Shown here: positions 29,585 to 38,396 of the stretch, piece by piece
Layout: each line of letters opens with the position of its first letter
Position numbering within the stretch: position 1 is the first letter of the stretch
Assembly: GCF_010093205.1 (NCBI RefSeq)
Contig: NZ_PDWN01000005.1
Span: 184,997 to 248,996 of the forward strand
Origin: Pseudoxanthomonas daejeonensis
Lineage (GTDB): Bacteria > Pseudomonadota > Gammaproteobacteria > Xanthomonadales > Xanthomonadaceae
Length of the DNA stretch: 64,000 nt
Direction of reading: 5' to 3'
Program-made: the position numbers and the translations under genes
Notes under the pieces: model-generated
Databases searched by the model: none
What the model was told of the DNA's origin: nothing
The model's input: the letters and a program-made list of their open reading frames with translations, nothing else

Positions 29585-32184
29585 TGGCAGCCCCGGCGCA
29601 GCGCCGCGTGTGGCCCGTGCTCACCGCGATGGCCGGCGCGTGCACATTGCTGGCCGTCGGACTGGTGCTGAGCGGCAACGCCACGCCGTCGTGGTGGACG
29701 GTGGCGGCCGGGCTGGCGCTGCTGACCGTCGCGTTCGCGCTGGGCTCGCTGTTCTCGAGCGGCGCGCAGGCACGCGACCTCAACGAAGCGCATGCACGCG
29801 CTGCGGCTGCCGAGGACGAATGCACGCTGTTGCAGCGCGACGTCAACCGCCACGACCAGCTCGAGCAGCAGCTGTTGCAGGCCAAGCGCGCGGCCGAGTC
29901 GGCGGCGCTGGCCAAGGGTGAATTCCTGGCCACGATGAGCCACGAGATCCGCACGCCCCTGAACGGCATCATCCCGATGCTCGACCTGGTGGCGCGCGGC
30001 AACCTGGCCCCGGACCAGCGCGAGATGCTGCGCACCGCGCACGAATCCTCGCTGCAGCTGCTGCGCATCGTCGACGACATCCTCGACTACTCCAAGCTAG
30101 AGGCCAACCGGCTGGAGCTGGAGATCACCAGTTTCAACCTGCGCGAACTGCTCGAGGCGGTACTGCAGCTGATGCAGCGCCCGGCCGAGAGCAAGGGCCT
30201 GCGCCTGGAACTGCAGATCGACCCCAACGTGCGACTGCCGGTGCGCGGTGATCCGGTCCGCATGCGCCAGGTACTGACCAACCTGATCGGCAACGCGGTC
30301 AAGTTCACCGAGCGCGGCGGCATCCAGCTCACCGTGCGCCGCCTGGGCGAAACCGCGGCCCAGCACATGCTGCGCTTCGAAGTGCGCGACACCGGTATCG
30401 GCATCGGCCACGCGCAGCAGGCGCGCCTGTTCAGCGCGTTCACCCAGGCCGATGCTTCGACCACGCGGCTGTATGGCGGCACCGGCCTGGGCCTGGCGAT
30501 CTGCAAGCGCATCGTCGACCTGATGGGTGGACGCATCGGCGTGCAGTCCGAACCTGGCCAGGGTTCGACCTTCTGGTTCGAGGCTCCGCTGCTGAAGGTC
30601 ATCGGCGACGTACAGATCCGGCAGACCGCGCATGACGCCCGGCGCGTGCTGGCCATTACCCCGAACCTGCGCCTGCGCCAGCGCATTGCCCTGCTGCTGC
30701 CCAACTGGGGCATGACCGTCAGCATCGTGGAGACCACACAGGAAGCGCTGGAGCGCTTGCGGCAACAGACCGCGCCCGGGCAGTCCGCCAATTTCGTGGC
30801 CGTCATCGCCGACTACGACGGGTTGCGCCACAGCGCACGCGCCCTCCATCGGGCGCTGCTGCGCACCCCTGCCTACGCCGACGTCAAGCTGCTCTGGCTG
30901 TACGGCGAAGAAGAGATTCCGGAAGAGTTGCGCGAGGGTACCGGCCTGCTGCCGCGGCTGGCGCCGGACGCGGACCTGCGCGGCGCCCTGCTCGAGCCGC
31001 AGCCCGTCGCGGAGAGCCCGAAGGAACTCTTCGGCGCGCCGACACCCGCGGCACCGGATCCGGCTGCCCTGGAGCCGAGCCATCCGGCTCCGCCAGCGCG
31101 CCTGCTCCTGGTGGAAGACAATCCGGTCAACCTGCTCGTGGCGCAGAAGCTGCTCTCGGTGCTTGGCTACGAATGCGACACGGCGCCCAATGGCGAAGTG
31201 GCGCTATCGCACATGGCCAGTGGCAGCTACGACCTGGTCCTGATGGATTGCCAGATGCCGGTGCTCGACGGCTATTCGGCCACCCGCCGCTGGCGCGAAC
31301 ACGAAGCCGGTCAGGCACCAGGCAAGCGCCTGCCGATCGTGGCGATGACCGCCAACGCGATGGCCGGCGACCGCCAGCGTTGCCTGGACGCGGGCATGGA
31401 CGACTACCTTTCCAAGCCGGTGGCACGCGACCAGCTCGACACCTGCCTGCGCCGCTGGTTGCGCATGGCACCGGCGCGCAGCGCAACGCGCGCATCCACG
31501 GCGGTGACTGGCGCCCCCTCGGCAGCCGAGCCGGTCGTGGAGACACCATCCGCGCCAGTCCCGTCACCGTCGCCCGCCCCTGCCAAAGCCGTCGCGCCAC
31601 CCTCCGCACCGGCCACCCCGCCAGTACCCGCGACACCCGTCGTGGGGGCCGTAGCCACCTTGCCGACACCGCCACCGGCGGCGACACGCGAGAAACCGGC
31701 CGTGGCCATGACACCGGACATGCCCATCTTCGTCCCCGCCGCGGGTAGGCCGCCGGAAACGTCCGAGGTGCGCATGGAAGAAGCGCCCTCCGCACAGGCC
31801 CCACCGCCGCCGGTGCTGGAACCGGAGATGCTGGATGAGCTGCGCGAGATCGCTGGCGACGAGGCCATCTCGATCGTCAACCTGTTCCTCGAGGATGCCC
31901 CGCGCCTGGTCCGACTGATGGAACAGGCGTCGGCGATGCCCGACCTGGAAGTGATGCGCGAAGCCGCGCATGCGCTGAAATCGTCAGCCGCCAATGTCGG
32001 CGCACTGGCGCTTTCGGCCGCGGCCAAGCGCATCGAACTGGGCGCGCGCGCGCATGCGCTGGAGCGGCCCGCGGTGGCGGTGGCCCTGCTGATCGCCGAG
32101 TACGCGCGTGCGCGCGTGGCCCTTCAGGGCTGGCTCTCGACGACCGCCTCGACCACTCAGTCCTCGAGCTTGCTCAGCAGGTAG
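29584..32184 (+). CDS. Hybrid sensor histidine kinase with receiver and HPt domains
   Basis: The 866-residue protein has two N-terminal membrane helices (about 12-30 and 38-58), a coiled coil, and HisKA with His120 in [13 protein letters not shown]. The HATPase domain carries [19 protein letters not shown] and [15 protein letters not shown] receiver-like domain at about 350-475 lacks the aspartate context ([10 protein letters not shown]). A true receiver follows (about 505-625, Asp555 in [20 protein letters not shown]), then a long Pro/Ala linker and a C-terminal HPt domain with His796 in [13 protein letters not shown]. This is a complete phosphorelay. The likely partner is the receiver protein just upstream. 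Its 3-prime end overlaps the convergent bacterioferritin gene by 28 bases. Confidence 0.92.
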   Translation: MAAPAQRRVWPVLTAMAGACTLLAVGLVLSGNATPSWWTVAAGLALLTVAFALGSLFSSGAQARDLNEAHARAAAAEDECTLLQRDVNRHDQLEQQLLQAKRAAESAALAKGEFLATMSHEIRTPLNGIIPMLDLVARGNLAPDQREMLRTAHESSLQLLRIVDDILDYSKLEANRLELEITSFNLRELLEAVLQLMQRPAESKGLRLELQIDPNVRLPVRGDPVRMRQVLTNLIGNAVKFTERGGIQLTVRRLGETAAQHMLRFEVRDTGIGIGHAQQARLFSAFTQADASTTRLYGGTGLGLAICKRIVDLMGGRIGVQSEPGQGSTFWFEAPLLKVIGDVQIRQTAHDARRVLAITPNLRLRQRIALLLPNWGMTVSIVETTQEALERLRQQTAPGQSANFVAVIADYDGLRHSARALHRALLRTPAYADVKLLWLYGEEEIPEELREGTGLLPRLAPDADLRGALLEPQPVAESPKELFGAPTPAAPDPAALEPSHPAPPARLLLVEDNPVNLLVAQKLLSVLGYECDTAPNGEVALSHMASGSYDLVLMDCQMPVLDGYSATRRWREHEAGQAPGKRLPIVAMTANAMAGDRQRCLDAGMDDYLSKPVARDQLDTCLRRWLRMAPARSATRASTAVTGAPSAAEPVVETPSAPVPSPSPAPAKAVAPPSAPATPPVPATPVVGAVATLPTPPPAATREKPAVAMTPDMPIFVPAAGRPPETSEVRMEEAPSAQAPPPPVLEPEMLDELREIAGDEAISIVNLFLEDAPRLVRLMEQASAMPDLEVMREAAHALKSSAANVGALALSAAAKRIELGARAHALERPAVAVALLIAEYARARVALQGWLSTTASTTQSSSLLSR

Positions 32185-32627
32185 TTCGGCTCGCCGATGC
32201 GGGCGATGAGGTCGAGCTGGGTTTCCAGCCAGTCCACGTGCTCTTCCTCCGAATCGAGGATCTTCACGAACAACTGGCGGCTGACGTAGTCGCCTATCGA
32301 GTCTGCGTGGGCGATCGCGTCGCGCAGCAGCGGCAATGCCTCCATCTCCAGCGCCAGGTCGCATTCGAGCAGTTCGCGTGGCGTCTCGCCGATGCGCAGC
32401 TTGCCCAGCGCCTGGAAGTTCGGCAGGCCCTCGAGGAACAGGATGCGCTCGGCAAGCCAGTCGGCGTGGCGCATCTCGTCGATCGATTCCTTGTACTCGT
32501 GCTCGGCCAATTCCTTCAGGCCCCAGTTCTTCAGCATCTTGGCGTGCAGGAAGTACTGGTTGATCGCTGTGAGCTCGTTGTACAGAGCCTTGTTGAGGAA
32601 TTCGATGACCTTGGCGTCGCCCTTCAT
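32157..32627 (-). CDS. bfr: Bacterioferritin
   Basis: Bacterioferritin stores iron in a 24-subunit heme-containing shell. The 156-residue protein shows [29 protein letters not shown], the ferroxidase-site glutamates (including [28 protein letters not shown]), and Met52 in that stretch as the expected heme ligand. [17 protein letters not shown] follows near the end. It is downstream of its partner ferredoxin gene, 105 bases apart. The last 28 bases overlap the end of the convergent kinase gene. Confidence 0.96.
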   Translation of the reverse strand: MKGDAKVIEFLNKALYNELTAINQYFLHAKMLKNWGLKELAEHEYKESIDEMRHADWLAERILFLEGLPNFQALGKLRIGETPRELLECDLALEMEALPLLRDAIAHADSIGDYVSRQLFVKILDSEEEHVDWLETQLDLIARIGEPNYLLSKLED

Positions 32628-32732
32628 TGGCCCGCTCCATGTTCCGGAATCGGGCGCACTCTAGCGCGCCGTGGGCAAAGGCGAAGTAACGCGAATCGTG
32701 TTCATTTCGGCTGCGCCGGGCGCGGCAGCCTG

Positions 32733-32960
32733 TCAGGCCGCGCAGGCGAGGATCGGCAGCGGCAGTTCGGCCTGCATCTCGGCGATCATCGAGGCGGCCA
32801 TCTCCAGGCACGAACCGCAATTGGCGCCGCACCCGGTACGCATGGTCAGTTCGCCGACGCTGCCACAGCCGTTGTCCACGGCTTCGCGAACCTGACGATC
32901 GGTGACACCGTTGCAGAGGCAGACGTACACGGGCGGGTCCTGCTGGAGTAACGCCGCCAT
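32733..32960 (-). CDS. bfd: Bacterioferritin-associated ferredoxin
   Basis: Bfd reduces the heme of bacterioferritin to release stored iron. The 75-residue product has the four [2Fe-2S] cysteines in VCLCNGVTDRQVREAV and RTGCGANCGSCLEM. The internal ATG at 32960 is chosen over one at 33014 because the family begins just before the first cysteine pair. A Fur-like box lies immediately upstream of this start, which fits iron-repressed expression. Confidence 0.9.
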   Translation of the reverse strand: MAALLQQDPPVYVCLCNGVTDRQVREAVDNGCGSVGELTMRTGCGANCGSCLEMAASMIAEMQAELPLPILACAA

Positions 32961-32966
32961 TCCATC

Positions 32967-32985
32967 AAGAATGAGAATGGCTGTC
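32967..32985. promoter_or_regulatory. Fur-box-like site upstream of bfd
   Basis: AAGAATGAGAATGGCTGTC agrees with the Fur consensus GATAATGATAATCATTATC at 12 of 19 positions and lies just before the chosen bfd start. Iron repression of bfd is known in E. coli; here it is inferred. Confidence 0.4.
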
Positions 32986-33029
32986 AATTGCGAGGTGATC
33001 GCATCCCAGCCCACGGCACCGCTTTTCGT

Positions 33030-33623
33030 TCAGGCAGATGAACGGCGGCCCCGGTTATTCGGACGCCTGCGCGGACGGTCGTTACCGGCGGTGTTGCCCG
33101 GCAACCAGGCCTCCTGTGCGGCGGTGGGCATCTCACGCACTACTGCGCCGCTCCCCTCGGCAAGAGGGGCCAGGTGGCGCAGGGCACGGGCGTAAACACC
33201 CCGCTTGAAGGTCACCACATGTTCGACCGGATACCAGAAGTCGACCCAGCGCCAATGGTCGAATTCCGGCGTTTCGGTGGCATCGAAGTGCACCAGGGAT
33301 TCATCGCCCACCAGCCGCAGCAGGAACCAGACCTGCTTCTGGCCGATGCAGATCGGCCCGTCGCCGCGGCGCACGGCCCGCCCCGGGAGCCGATAGCGCA
33401 GCCAGCCAGGCGTCGCTCCGAGCAACTCCACATGCTCGGGCAGCAGCCCGGTCTCCTCATGCAACTCACGGTACATGGCCTCGGCGGGAGTCTCGTCGCT
33501 GCGCATTCCCCCTTGCGGAAACTGCCAGCCGTCCCGGCGCACACGGCGCGCCCAGAACACCTGGCCATCCGGGCGCATCAGCACGATCCCGACGTTCGGC
33601 CTGTATCCGTCCGGATCGATCAC
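33030..33623 (-). CDS. rppH: RNA pyrophosphohydrolase RppH
   Basis: RppH removes pyrophosphate from the 5-prime end of mRNA and so starts decay. The 197-residue Nudix protein has the box [32 protein letters not shown] (about 37-68) with the REXXEE core RELHEE. Starting at the GTG at 33623 gives [16 protein letters not shown], which lines up with E. coli [13 protein letters not shown], and a GGAG lies eight bases upstream. Longer starts are open but add sequence foreign to the family. The C-terminal tail is about 20 residues longer than in E. coli. Confidence 0.93.
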   Translation of the reverse strand: MIDPDGYRPNVGIVLMRPDGQVFWARRVRRDGWQFPQGGMRSDETPAEAMYRELHEETGLLPEHVELLGATPGWLRYRLPGRAVRRGDGPICIGQKQVWFLLRLVGDESLVHFDATETPEFDHWRWVDFWYPVEHVVTFKRGVYARALRHLAPLAEGSGAVVREMPTAAQEAWLPGNTAGNDRPRRRPNNRGRRSSA

Positions 33624-33692
33624 GATGCGGACTCCAGAAATTTTCGACTGACCCGACTCTGCCATGCCCCCGGCGGGCCGACAAGCGGCGCA

Positions 33693-33721
33693 TTGACAGC
33701 GCGGCCCGGAAGGTGAAAAAT
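33693..33721 (+). promoter_or_regulatory. Sigma70 promoter of the tRNA-Met gene
   Basis: A perfect TTGACA (33693-33698) is followed after 17 bases by AAAAAT (33716-33721; four of six match TATAAT). A GC-rich stretch lies before the tRNA start at 33738, as is typical of stringently controlled tRNA promoters. Confidence 0.65.
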
Positions 33722-33737
33722 TCGCGGTTCTCCGCGT

Positions 33738-33814
33738 GGCTATGTAGCTCAGCCGGTTAGAGCACAGCACTCATAATGCTGGGGTCGGTGGTTCGAGTCC
33801 ACCCATAGCCACCA
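33738..33814 (+). tRNA. tRNA-Met (anticodon CAT, elongator type)
   Basis: The 77 bases, including an encoded CCA, fold as a standard tRNA. The acceptor GGCTATG pairs with CATAGCC, the D arm contains AGCTCAGCCGGTTAGAGC, and the anticodon loop is CTCATAA with CAT. The T loop is GGTTCGAGTCC. The sequence closely resembles elongator tRNA-Met; it lacks initiator features such as an unpaired first base and three G-C pairs below the anticodon. A lysidine-modified tRNA-Ile2 also has CAT but differs in the acceptor. Confidence 0.95.
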
Positions 33815-33831
33815 CTCCGGAGAGACCCGAA

Positions 33832-33857
33832 AACCCCGCCAGCGCGGGGTTTTTTTG
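33832..33857 (+). terminator. Rho-independent terminator after tRNA-Met
   Basis: AACCCCGC (33832-33839) and GCGGGGTT (33844-33851) form a perfect 8-bp stem with a four-base loop, followed by a run of T. It lies 18 bases after the tRNA. Confidence 0.9.
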
Positions 33858-33887
33858 TATGGATCGCCTTTCGCCGCAACGCGGCTG

Positions 33888-35264
33888 CTAGCGCCGTGCC
33901 GGCGGCGGTTCCGATGCGGTCGCCGCCCAATCGATCGCCACCTGCAAGCCACCGATCGACGAGGTACCGAAGCGCAAGACCCCCCCGCTCGAACGGACCA
34001 GGTCGCGCGCGATGAGCAGGCCCAGGCCGCCGCCGGTATATCCACTGCGATCCAGCGATTCGCCGGCGTCGGCTTGCAGGGCCTGCAGCCGCTCCGGCGG
34101 CAAGCCCGGCCCGTCGTCCTCCACGGTCATCCGCACGCTGCCCCCGGCCCTTTCGGCCGTCACCCGGATCTGGCGGACGGCGTGGCGGGCCGCGTTCTCC
34201 ATGAGCGCGCCCATGATCTCGGACAGCTGTTCCGGCTCGAACGGCAGGCGCAAGCCTGCAGGAATATCGATCCCCAGCGCCAGCGTTTCGCCCTTCTCCG
34301 TGTGCTCGATCACGCTGGCCAGGCGCTCCACCACTTCGCTGACATCGGCGCTGGCACCACGGCTCCTGCCCAGCCGCGACAGACGCGCACGCGCCAGCTC
34401 GCCATCCACGACCAGCTTGATCGCCGAAATTGCCTGTTCCATGCCGTCGGCCGCATCGGGTGCGCCCGATTCACGCGCACGACGGCTCTGCGCAGCGAGT
34501 GCGGCCAGCGGCGTCTTCAATCCGTGCGCCAGGTCCGAGGCGCGGCGGCGCGCCTGCTCCAGATCCTTCTGCCGCGCATCGGCCAAGGCGTTGATCGAAT
34601 CGACCAGCGGCTGTACCTCGCGCAGGACCTGCGGCGGGAGGCGTGCACCGGCACTGCGTTCGAGCGCAGCCAGTTCGGTGGGAATGCGCCGAAGGGGACG
34701 CAGGCCGACGCTAACTTGCAGCCACGCCGCCAGCGTCAACACCCCCCACAGCACTAGCAGGAACAGCGCCAGCTCACGACCGAATTCGCCACGCGCAGTG
34801 GACAGGGGCGCGGTGTCCTGCGCCAGCTGCACCACCACGGCAGGGCGATCGGAGTCGATGACCAGCTTGCGCTCCAGCACCATGATCGACGGGTCGAACG
34901 GACCGGATCGGCGCTGCAGGCGCCAGGCGTCGCCGGGAACATCGGGGGACACGGGCAGCGCGCTGTCCCACAGCGACCGCGAGCGCAATGCGCCACTGGC
35001 CGACGACACCTGCCAGTAGTAGCCGCCCGCCGGTTTCTCCATGCGCGCGTCGCCGGGTTGGCGATCCAGGAGCAGGGTCCCCGAAGCGTCGAATGCCAGG
35101 CCAGCGACCAGACCGAGCGCATCGCGCGTCATCTCCGCTTCGAGCCGCCGCTCCAGGTGCCGCTCGAACAGCAGGGTCATGAACACCCAAGCCAGGGCCA
35201 GCGCCAGCAGGATCGCGCCGGCCGCGGCCAGCAACAGCCGCCAGCGCAGGGAGCGCGCGATCAC
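33888..35264 (-). CDS. PhoQ-like sensor histidine kinase
   Basis: The 458-residue membrane kinase has helices at about 10-33 and 165-188 flanking a periplasmic sensor domain of about 130 residues. A HAMP-like region and then the phospho-acceptor site SDLAHGLKTPLAALAAQSRR follow. The ATPase domain carries LMENAARHA (N box), VEDDGPGLP (G1) and GGGLGLLIARDLV (G2). The LAHGLKTPL form is typical of the PhoQ group. The ATG overlaps the stop of the response-regulator gene as ATGA. The signal is unknown; PepSY proteins often accompany metal- or peptide-sensing systems. Confidence 0.9.
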   Translation of the reverse strand: MIARSLRWRLLLAAAGAILLALALAWVFMTLLFERHLERRLEAEMTRDALGLVAGLAFDASGTLLLDRQPGDARMEKPAGGYYWQVSSASGALRSRSLWDSALPVSPDVPGDAWRLQRRSGPFDPSIMVLERKLVIDSDRPAVVVQLAQDTAPLSTARGEFGRELALFLLVLWGVLTLAAWLQVSVGLRPLRRIPTELAALERSAGARLPPQVLREVQPLVDSINALADARQKDLEQARRRASDLAHGLKTPLAALAAQSRRARESGAPDAADGMEQAISAIKLVVDGELARARLSRLGRSRGASADVSEVVERLASVIEHTEKGETLALGIDIPAGLRLPFEPEQLSEIMGALMENAARHAVRQIRVTAERAGGSVRMTVEDDGPGLPPERLQALQADAGESLDRSGYTGGGLGLLIARDLVRSSGGVLRFGTSSIGGLQVAIDWAATASEPPPARR

Positions 35265-35923
35265 GAGTCCTCCAGCAGGTAGCCGAAGCCGCGGCGCGTG
35301 CGGATCAGGTCGTTGCCGAACTTGCGGCGCAGGCGCGCGACGATCGCCTCGATGGCGTTCGCATCGCCGCTGCCATCCACGCCATAGAGATGTTCGGCCA
35401 GTTCGCCGGCCGACACCGCCCGTCCGGACTGGTGCGCCAGGTGGTCGAGCAGCCTGAACTCAAGCGGTGAAATGCGGACCGGTGCGCCGTCGAAGGTCGC
35501 GCTCATACGCACGGTATCCAGTCGCAGGCGGCCGGCCACCACGGTGTGCGAAAGCTTGCCCGCGCCGCGCCGCACGAGACCGCGCACGCGTGCGACCAGC
35601 TCGCCCATCTGGAAAGGCTTGGCCAGGTAGTCGTCGGCGCCGGCCTCGATACCTTCCACCTTCTCGGTCCAGTCGCCGCGCGCGGACACCACGATCACCG
35701 GGAACGCACGCCCTGCCCCACGCCAGCGCCTGAGCACGCTCAGGCCGTCCAGGCGCGGCAGGCCCAGGTCGAGGATCACTGCGTCGTAGTCTTCGACGTC
35801 GCCCTGGAACCAGGCCGATTCGCCGTCGCCGACCGCGTCGACCGAGAACCCCGCCGACTCGAGCGCGCGGGCCAGGTCGGCACGGATGTCAGGTTCGTCC
35901 TCGACCACCAGGCAGCGCATCAA
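35261..35923 (-). CDS. PhoP-like OmpR-family response regulator
   Basis: This 220-residue regulator has a receiver domain (MRCLVVEDEPDIRADLARAL, phospho-acceptor aspartate near residue 52 in AVILDLGLPRLDG, YLAKPFQMGEL) and an OmpR-type winged-helix domain (ISPLEFRLLDHLAHQSGRAVSAGELAEHLYG...VARLRRKFGNDLIRTRRGFGYLL). It overlaps both neighbours by four bases, making a tight PepSY-regulator-kinase operon. CTGACA repeats upstream of the operon are a likely binding site. Confidence 0.93.
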   Translation of the reverse strand: MMRCLVVEDEPDIRADLARALESAGFSVDAVGDGESAWFQGDVEDYDAVILDLGLPRLDGLSVLRRWRGAGRAFPVIVVSARGDWTEKVEGIEAGADDYLAKPFQMGELVARVRGLVRRGAGKLSHTVVAGRLRLDTVRMSATFDGAPVRISPLEFRLLDHLAHQSGRAVSAGELAEHLYGVDGSGDANAIEAIVARLRRKFGNDLIRTRRGFGYLLEDS

Positions 35924-36246
35924 TCATCCTTGATCTTCAGCACCGCGCCGTTGCGCGCATCCAGGTAGAGCTTGCGCACCAGTCCGGTCGGAGTGAGCAC
36001 CTTGACCTTGTACTCCCAGCGGCCGTCCTCGCGTTCCAGCTCGACTTCGATGACGTCGCCCGGCACGCGCTGCTGGACCACGGTGAGGATGCGCGCAAGC
36101 GGCAGGATCTCGCCGCGCTGGAGCAGTTCGCGCGCTTCGATGTGGTCGTCCTTGTCGGCCATCGCGTGGTGCGCGGGCACGAGGGCGAGCAGCACGGCGG
36201 CGAGCAGGAGGGGATAGCGGCGTCGGATCAGGGAGGTCGTGTTCAT
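35920..36246 (-). CDS. PepSY-domain periplasmic protein
   Basis: This 108-residue protein has a signal peptide (about residues 1-27, LLLAAVLLALVPAHHAMA) followed by one PepSY domain (ARELLQRGEILPLARILTVVQQRVPGDVIEVELERED...YKVKVLTPTGLVRKLYLDARNGAVLKIKDD). Single PepSY proteins are thought to modulate sensor kinases or proteases in the periplasm. It is the first gene of the two-component operon. The ATG at 36246 fits the signal peptide best; in-frame ATGs at 36258 and 36288 are open but lack a good ribosome-binding site. Confidence 0.85.
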   Translation of the reverse strand: MNTTSLIRRRYPLLLAAVLLALVPAHHAMADKDDHIEARELLQRGEILPLARILTVVQQRVPGDVIEVELEREDGRWEYKVKVLTPTGLVRKLYLDARNGAVLKIKDD

Positions 36247-36270
36247 GGCGCCGAGCATGGGGAAGGCTTG

Positions 36271-36309
36271 CTGACAGCGACCTGACATGCGGCGTCGACG
36301 GCATGTCAG
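36271..36309. promoter_or_regulatory. CTGACA repeats: candidate OmpR-family regulator site between divergent genes
   Basis: CTGACA occurs at 36271-36276 and again at 36282-36287, exactly 11 bases apart. The second copy is also the left arm of a 9-bp inverted repeat, CTGACATGC (36282-36290) and GCATGTCAG (36301-36309). Direct repeats with one-helical-turn spacing are how PhoP/PhoB/OmpR proteins bind. The site lies between the start of the PepSY-regulator-kinase operon and the outer-membrane gene at 36357. Confidence 0.55.
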
Positions 36310-36356
36310 CCGGGCCAGTCTAGCCTGCCGGCCATTCTCCAGGGAATTCGCCGGCC

Positions 36357-38396
36357 ATGCGGCAGCACACGCTTCCTTTCCACCTGCACGCCTGCCTTTG
36401 TCTGGTCGCCACCTGTGCGCTTCCGGCGCAGGCGCAGACCGCAGCGGCCGCCGCGGACGAATGCAGCAATGTCTACGAAGCCGCCTACTTCGCCGATGCG
36501 GCGCCCGCCAACGCCTACGACATGGTCCTGCGCCTGCCCGGCTTCACCCTGGTCGAAGCCGATGCCGACGTGCGCGGCTATGCCGGCGCATCGGGCAATG
36601 TGCTGTTCGACGGCACGCGTCCCACCAGCAAGCGCGAAAGCCTGTCCGGATTGCTCAAGCGCATCCCGGCGCGCTCGGTGGAGCGCATCGAGTTGATCCA
36701 GGCCGGCACCCCGGGCGTGGACATGGGCGGCTATCCGGTGCTGGCCAATGTCGTGCGCCGCAGCGAAGCCAGCACCGAGCTGGCGCTGGAAGCGGGGATG
36801 ATCGCGTCCCCGAACGGATGGACCGCACCGCAGGGCGAGCTGGAGTACGGCCGGCGCTGGAACGAGCAGGCGCTGGACCTGAGCCTGAAGCTGGAACCGG
36901 AACTGGACGACGACACCGGCGAGGGCAGCATCGTGGAGCAGGAGGTCGGCGGCGACAGCGTGCGCAGCGACTGGGACACGCGCACTACCAAGCGCAAGGA
37001 AGAAGCCAGCGCGAGCTGGCGGCGCCCGCTCGGCACAGGCCAGCTGAGCCTGGTCGGCGCCGCGCGCGCGGAGTACACCGACACCGACGGCACGATCAGC
37101 GGCGGCAATGAGGACGACCAGATCAGCCGCGAGCGCGAGACCTACCGCGAGACCGAGCTGGGAGCGCGCTACGTGCTGCAGATGCGCGGCCGAAGCACGC
37201 TGGAGATGATGGCCAGCCGCCAGCGCGCCGACATCGACAACGTGGAGGAGTCGCGCGAGGGCGATGACGAGGAGCGCTTTGACGAGAACGGACGCAGCGG
37301 CGAAACCATCGCCCGCCTGGACCTGACCCACGCGACCTCCGACACGCTCGCGTTCAACGCCAGCATCGAGGGCGCCGACAATTTCCTGGAACGCGAAAAC
37401 CGCCTGCTGGAGAACGGCCAGGTCGTGGAGGTGCCCGGATCGCAGGTGCGCGTGACCGAGCGCCGCATCGAAGCGGCCGTGGGCCTGACCTGGCAGCCGG
37501 CCGACGACTGGACGCTGGAAGCCGGCATGCGCCAGGAAAAATCGGACCTGGCCCAGACCGGCGATGAAGACCTCGAACGCCGCTTCACCTATCCCAAGCC
37601 GCGCGTCGCGCTGCGCTGGAATCCGGACGAGGCCAACCAGTGGCGCCTGTCGGTCTCGCGCGAGGTGGGCCAGCTGGACTTCTCCGACTTCGCCGCGTCG
37701 GCCTCGCTGGAAGGCGGCACGGTCAGCGCGGGCAATGCGCAACTCAAGCCGGACAGCAGCTGGCGCACCGCGTTTTCCTGGGAACACCACTTCAGCGAGG
37801 ACGCGGCGCTGACCCTGGGCTGGACCCACGACCGGATCAGCGATGTGGTCGACCGGGTGCTGGTGCAGCAGGGCGACGAGATCTTCGATGCGCCCGGCAA
37901 CATCGGTGACGGACGTCGCGACACCCTCTCGCTGGACCTGTCGGTGCCGATCGCCGTACTGCCCAATGCGCGCCTGCGCACCACCGCGCTGTGGCGCACC
38001 AGCACGGTCACCGACCCGGTAACCTGGCAGGCGCGCGGCATCTCCGAGGAGAAACCGTTCGAAGGCGAAATCGAGTTCAACCAGGAGCTGGCCTCGCTGC
38101 GGCTCAACTGGGGCATCCTGCTCGAACACCTGGGCGAGCGCGAAACAAAGTACCGCTACGACCGCGTCACCCGCGAATCGGAGGATGCCGGCTGGACCCT
38201 GTTCGCCGAACACCGCATGGGCGAACACTGGCGCCTGCGCGCCGAAGTCACCGACCTGTTCGGCCGCGACTTCCGCGAGCAGCGCTGGAACTGGGACGAC
38301 ACCCGCGCCGACGGGCCGGTGGCCGATACCGAGCTGCGCAAGCGCGTCTCGCCGGGAACGGTCAGTCTGACGATCCGCCGTAGTGTGGGCGGTTAG
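36357..38396 (+). CDS. Short TonB-dependent-receptor-like outer membrane protein
   Basis: The 679-residue protein has a signal peptide (about residues 1-26). A plug-like region follows at about 50-130 (NAYDMVLRLPGFTLVEADADVRGYAGASGNVLFDGTRP... RIPARSVERIELIQAG), then a long, charged beta-barrel region of alternating strands. No clear TonB box is seen and the C-terminus does not end in the usual aromatic residue, so coupling to TonB is uncertain. It is divergent from the PhoP/PhoQ-like operon across shared CTGACA repeats and is probably a target of it. The last 35 bases overlap the convergent phoD gene. Confidence 0.78.
   Translation: MRQHTLPFHLHACLCLVATCALPAQAQTAAAAADECSNVYEAAYFADAAPANAYDMVLRLPGFTLVEADADVRGYAGASGNVLFDGTRPTSKRESLSGLLKRIPARSVERIELIQAGTPGVDMGGYPVLANVVRRSEASTELALEAGMIASPNGWTAPQGELEYGRRWNEQALDLSLKLEPELDDDTGEGSIVEQEVGGDSVRSDWDTRTTKRKEEASASWRRPLGTGQLSLVGAARAEYTDTDGTISGGNEDDQISRERETYRETELGARYVLQMRGRSTLEMMASRQRADIDNVEESREGDDEERFDENGRSGETIARLDLTHATSDTLAFNASIEGADNFLERENRLLENGQVVEVPGSQVRVTERRIEAAVGLTWQPADDWTLEAGMRQEKSDLAQTGDEDLERRFTYPKPRVALRWNPDEANQWRLSVSREVGQLDFSDFAASASLEGGTVSAGNAQLKPDSSWRTAFSWEHHFSEDAALTLGWTHDRISDVVDRVLVQQGDEIFDAPGNIGDGRRDTLSLDLSVPIAVLPNARLRTTALWRTSTVTDPVTWQARGISEEKPFEGEIEFNQELASLRLNWGILLEHLGERETKYRYDRVTRESEDAGWTLFAEHRMGEHWRLRAEVTDLFGRDFREQRWNWDDTRADGPVADTELRKRVSPGTVSLTIRRSVGG

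Noticed and set aside
29584..32184. Identity of the hybrid kinase as RpfC
   Set aside because: Receiver and HPt domains are similar in order, but the five-helix sensor typical of RpfC is absent and no rpfF or rpfG lies nearby.
33738..33814. tRNA-Ile2 with a lysidine-modified CAT anticodon
   Set aside because: The acceptor and arms match elongator tRNA-Met much more closely.
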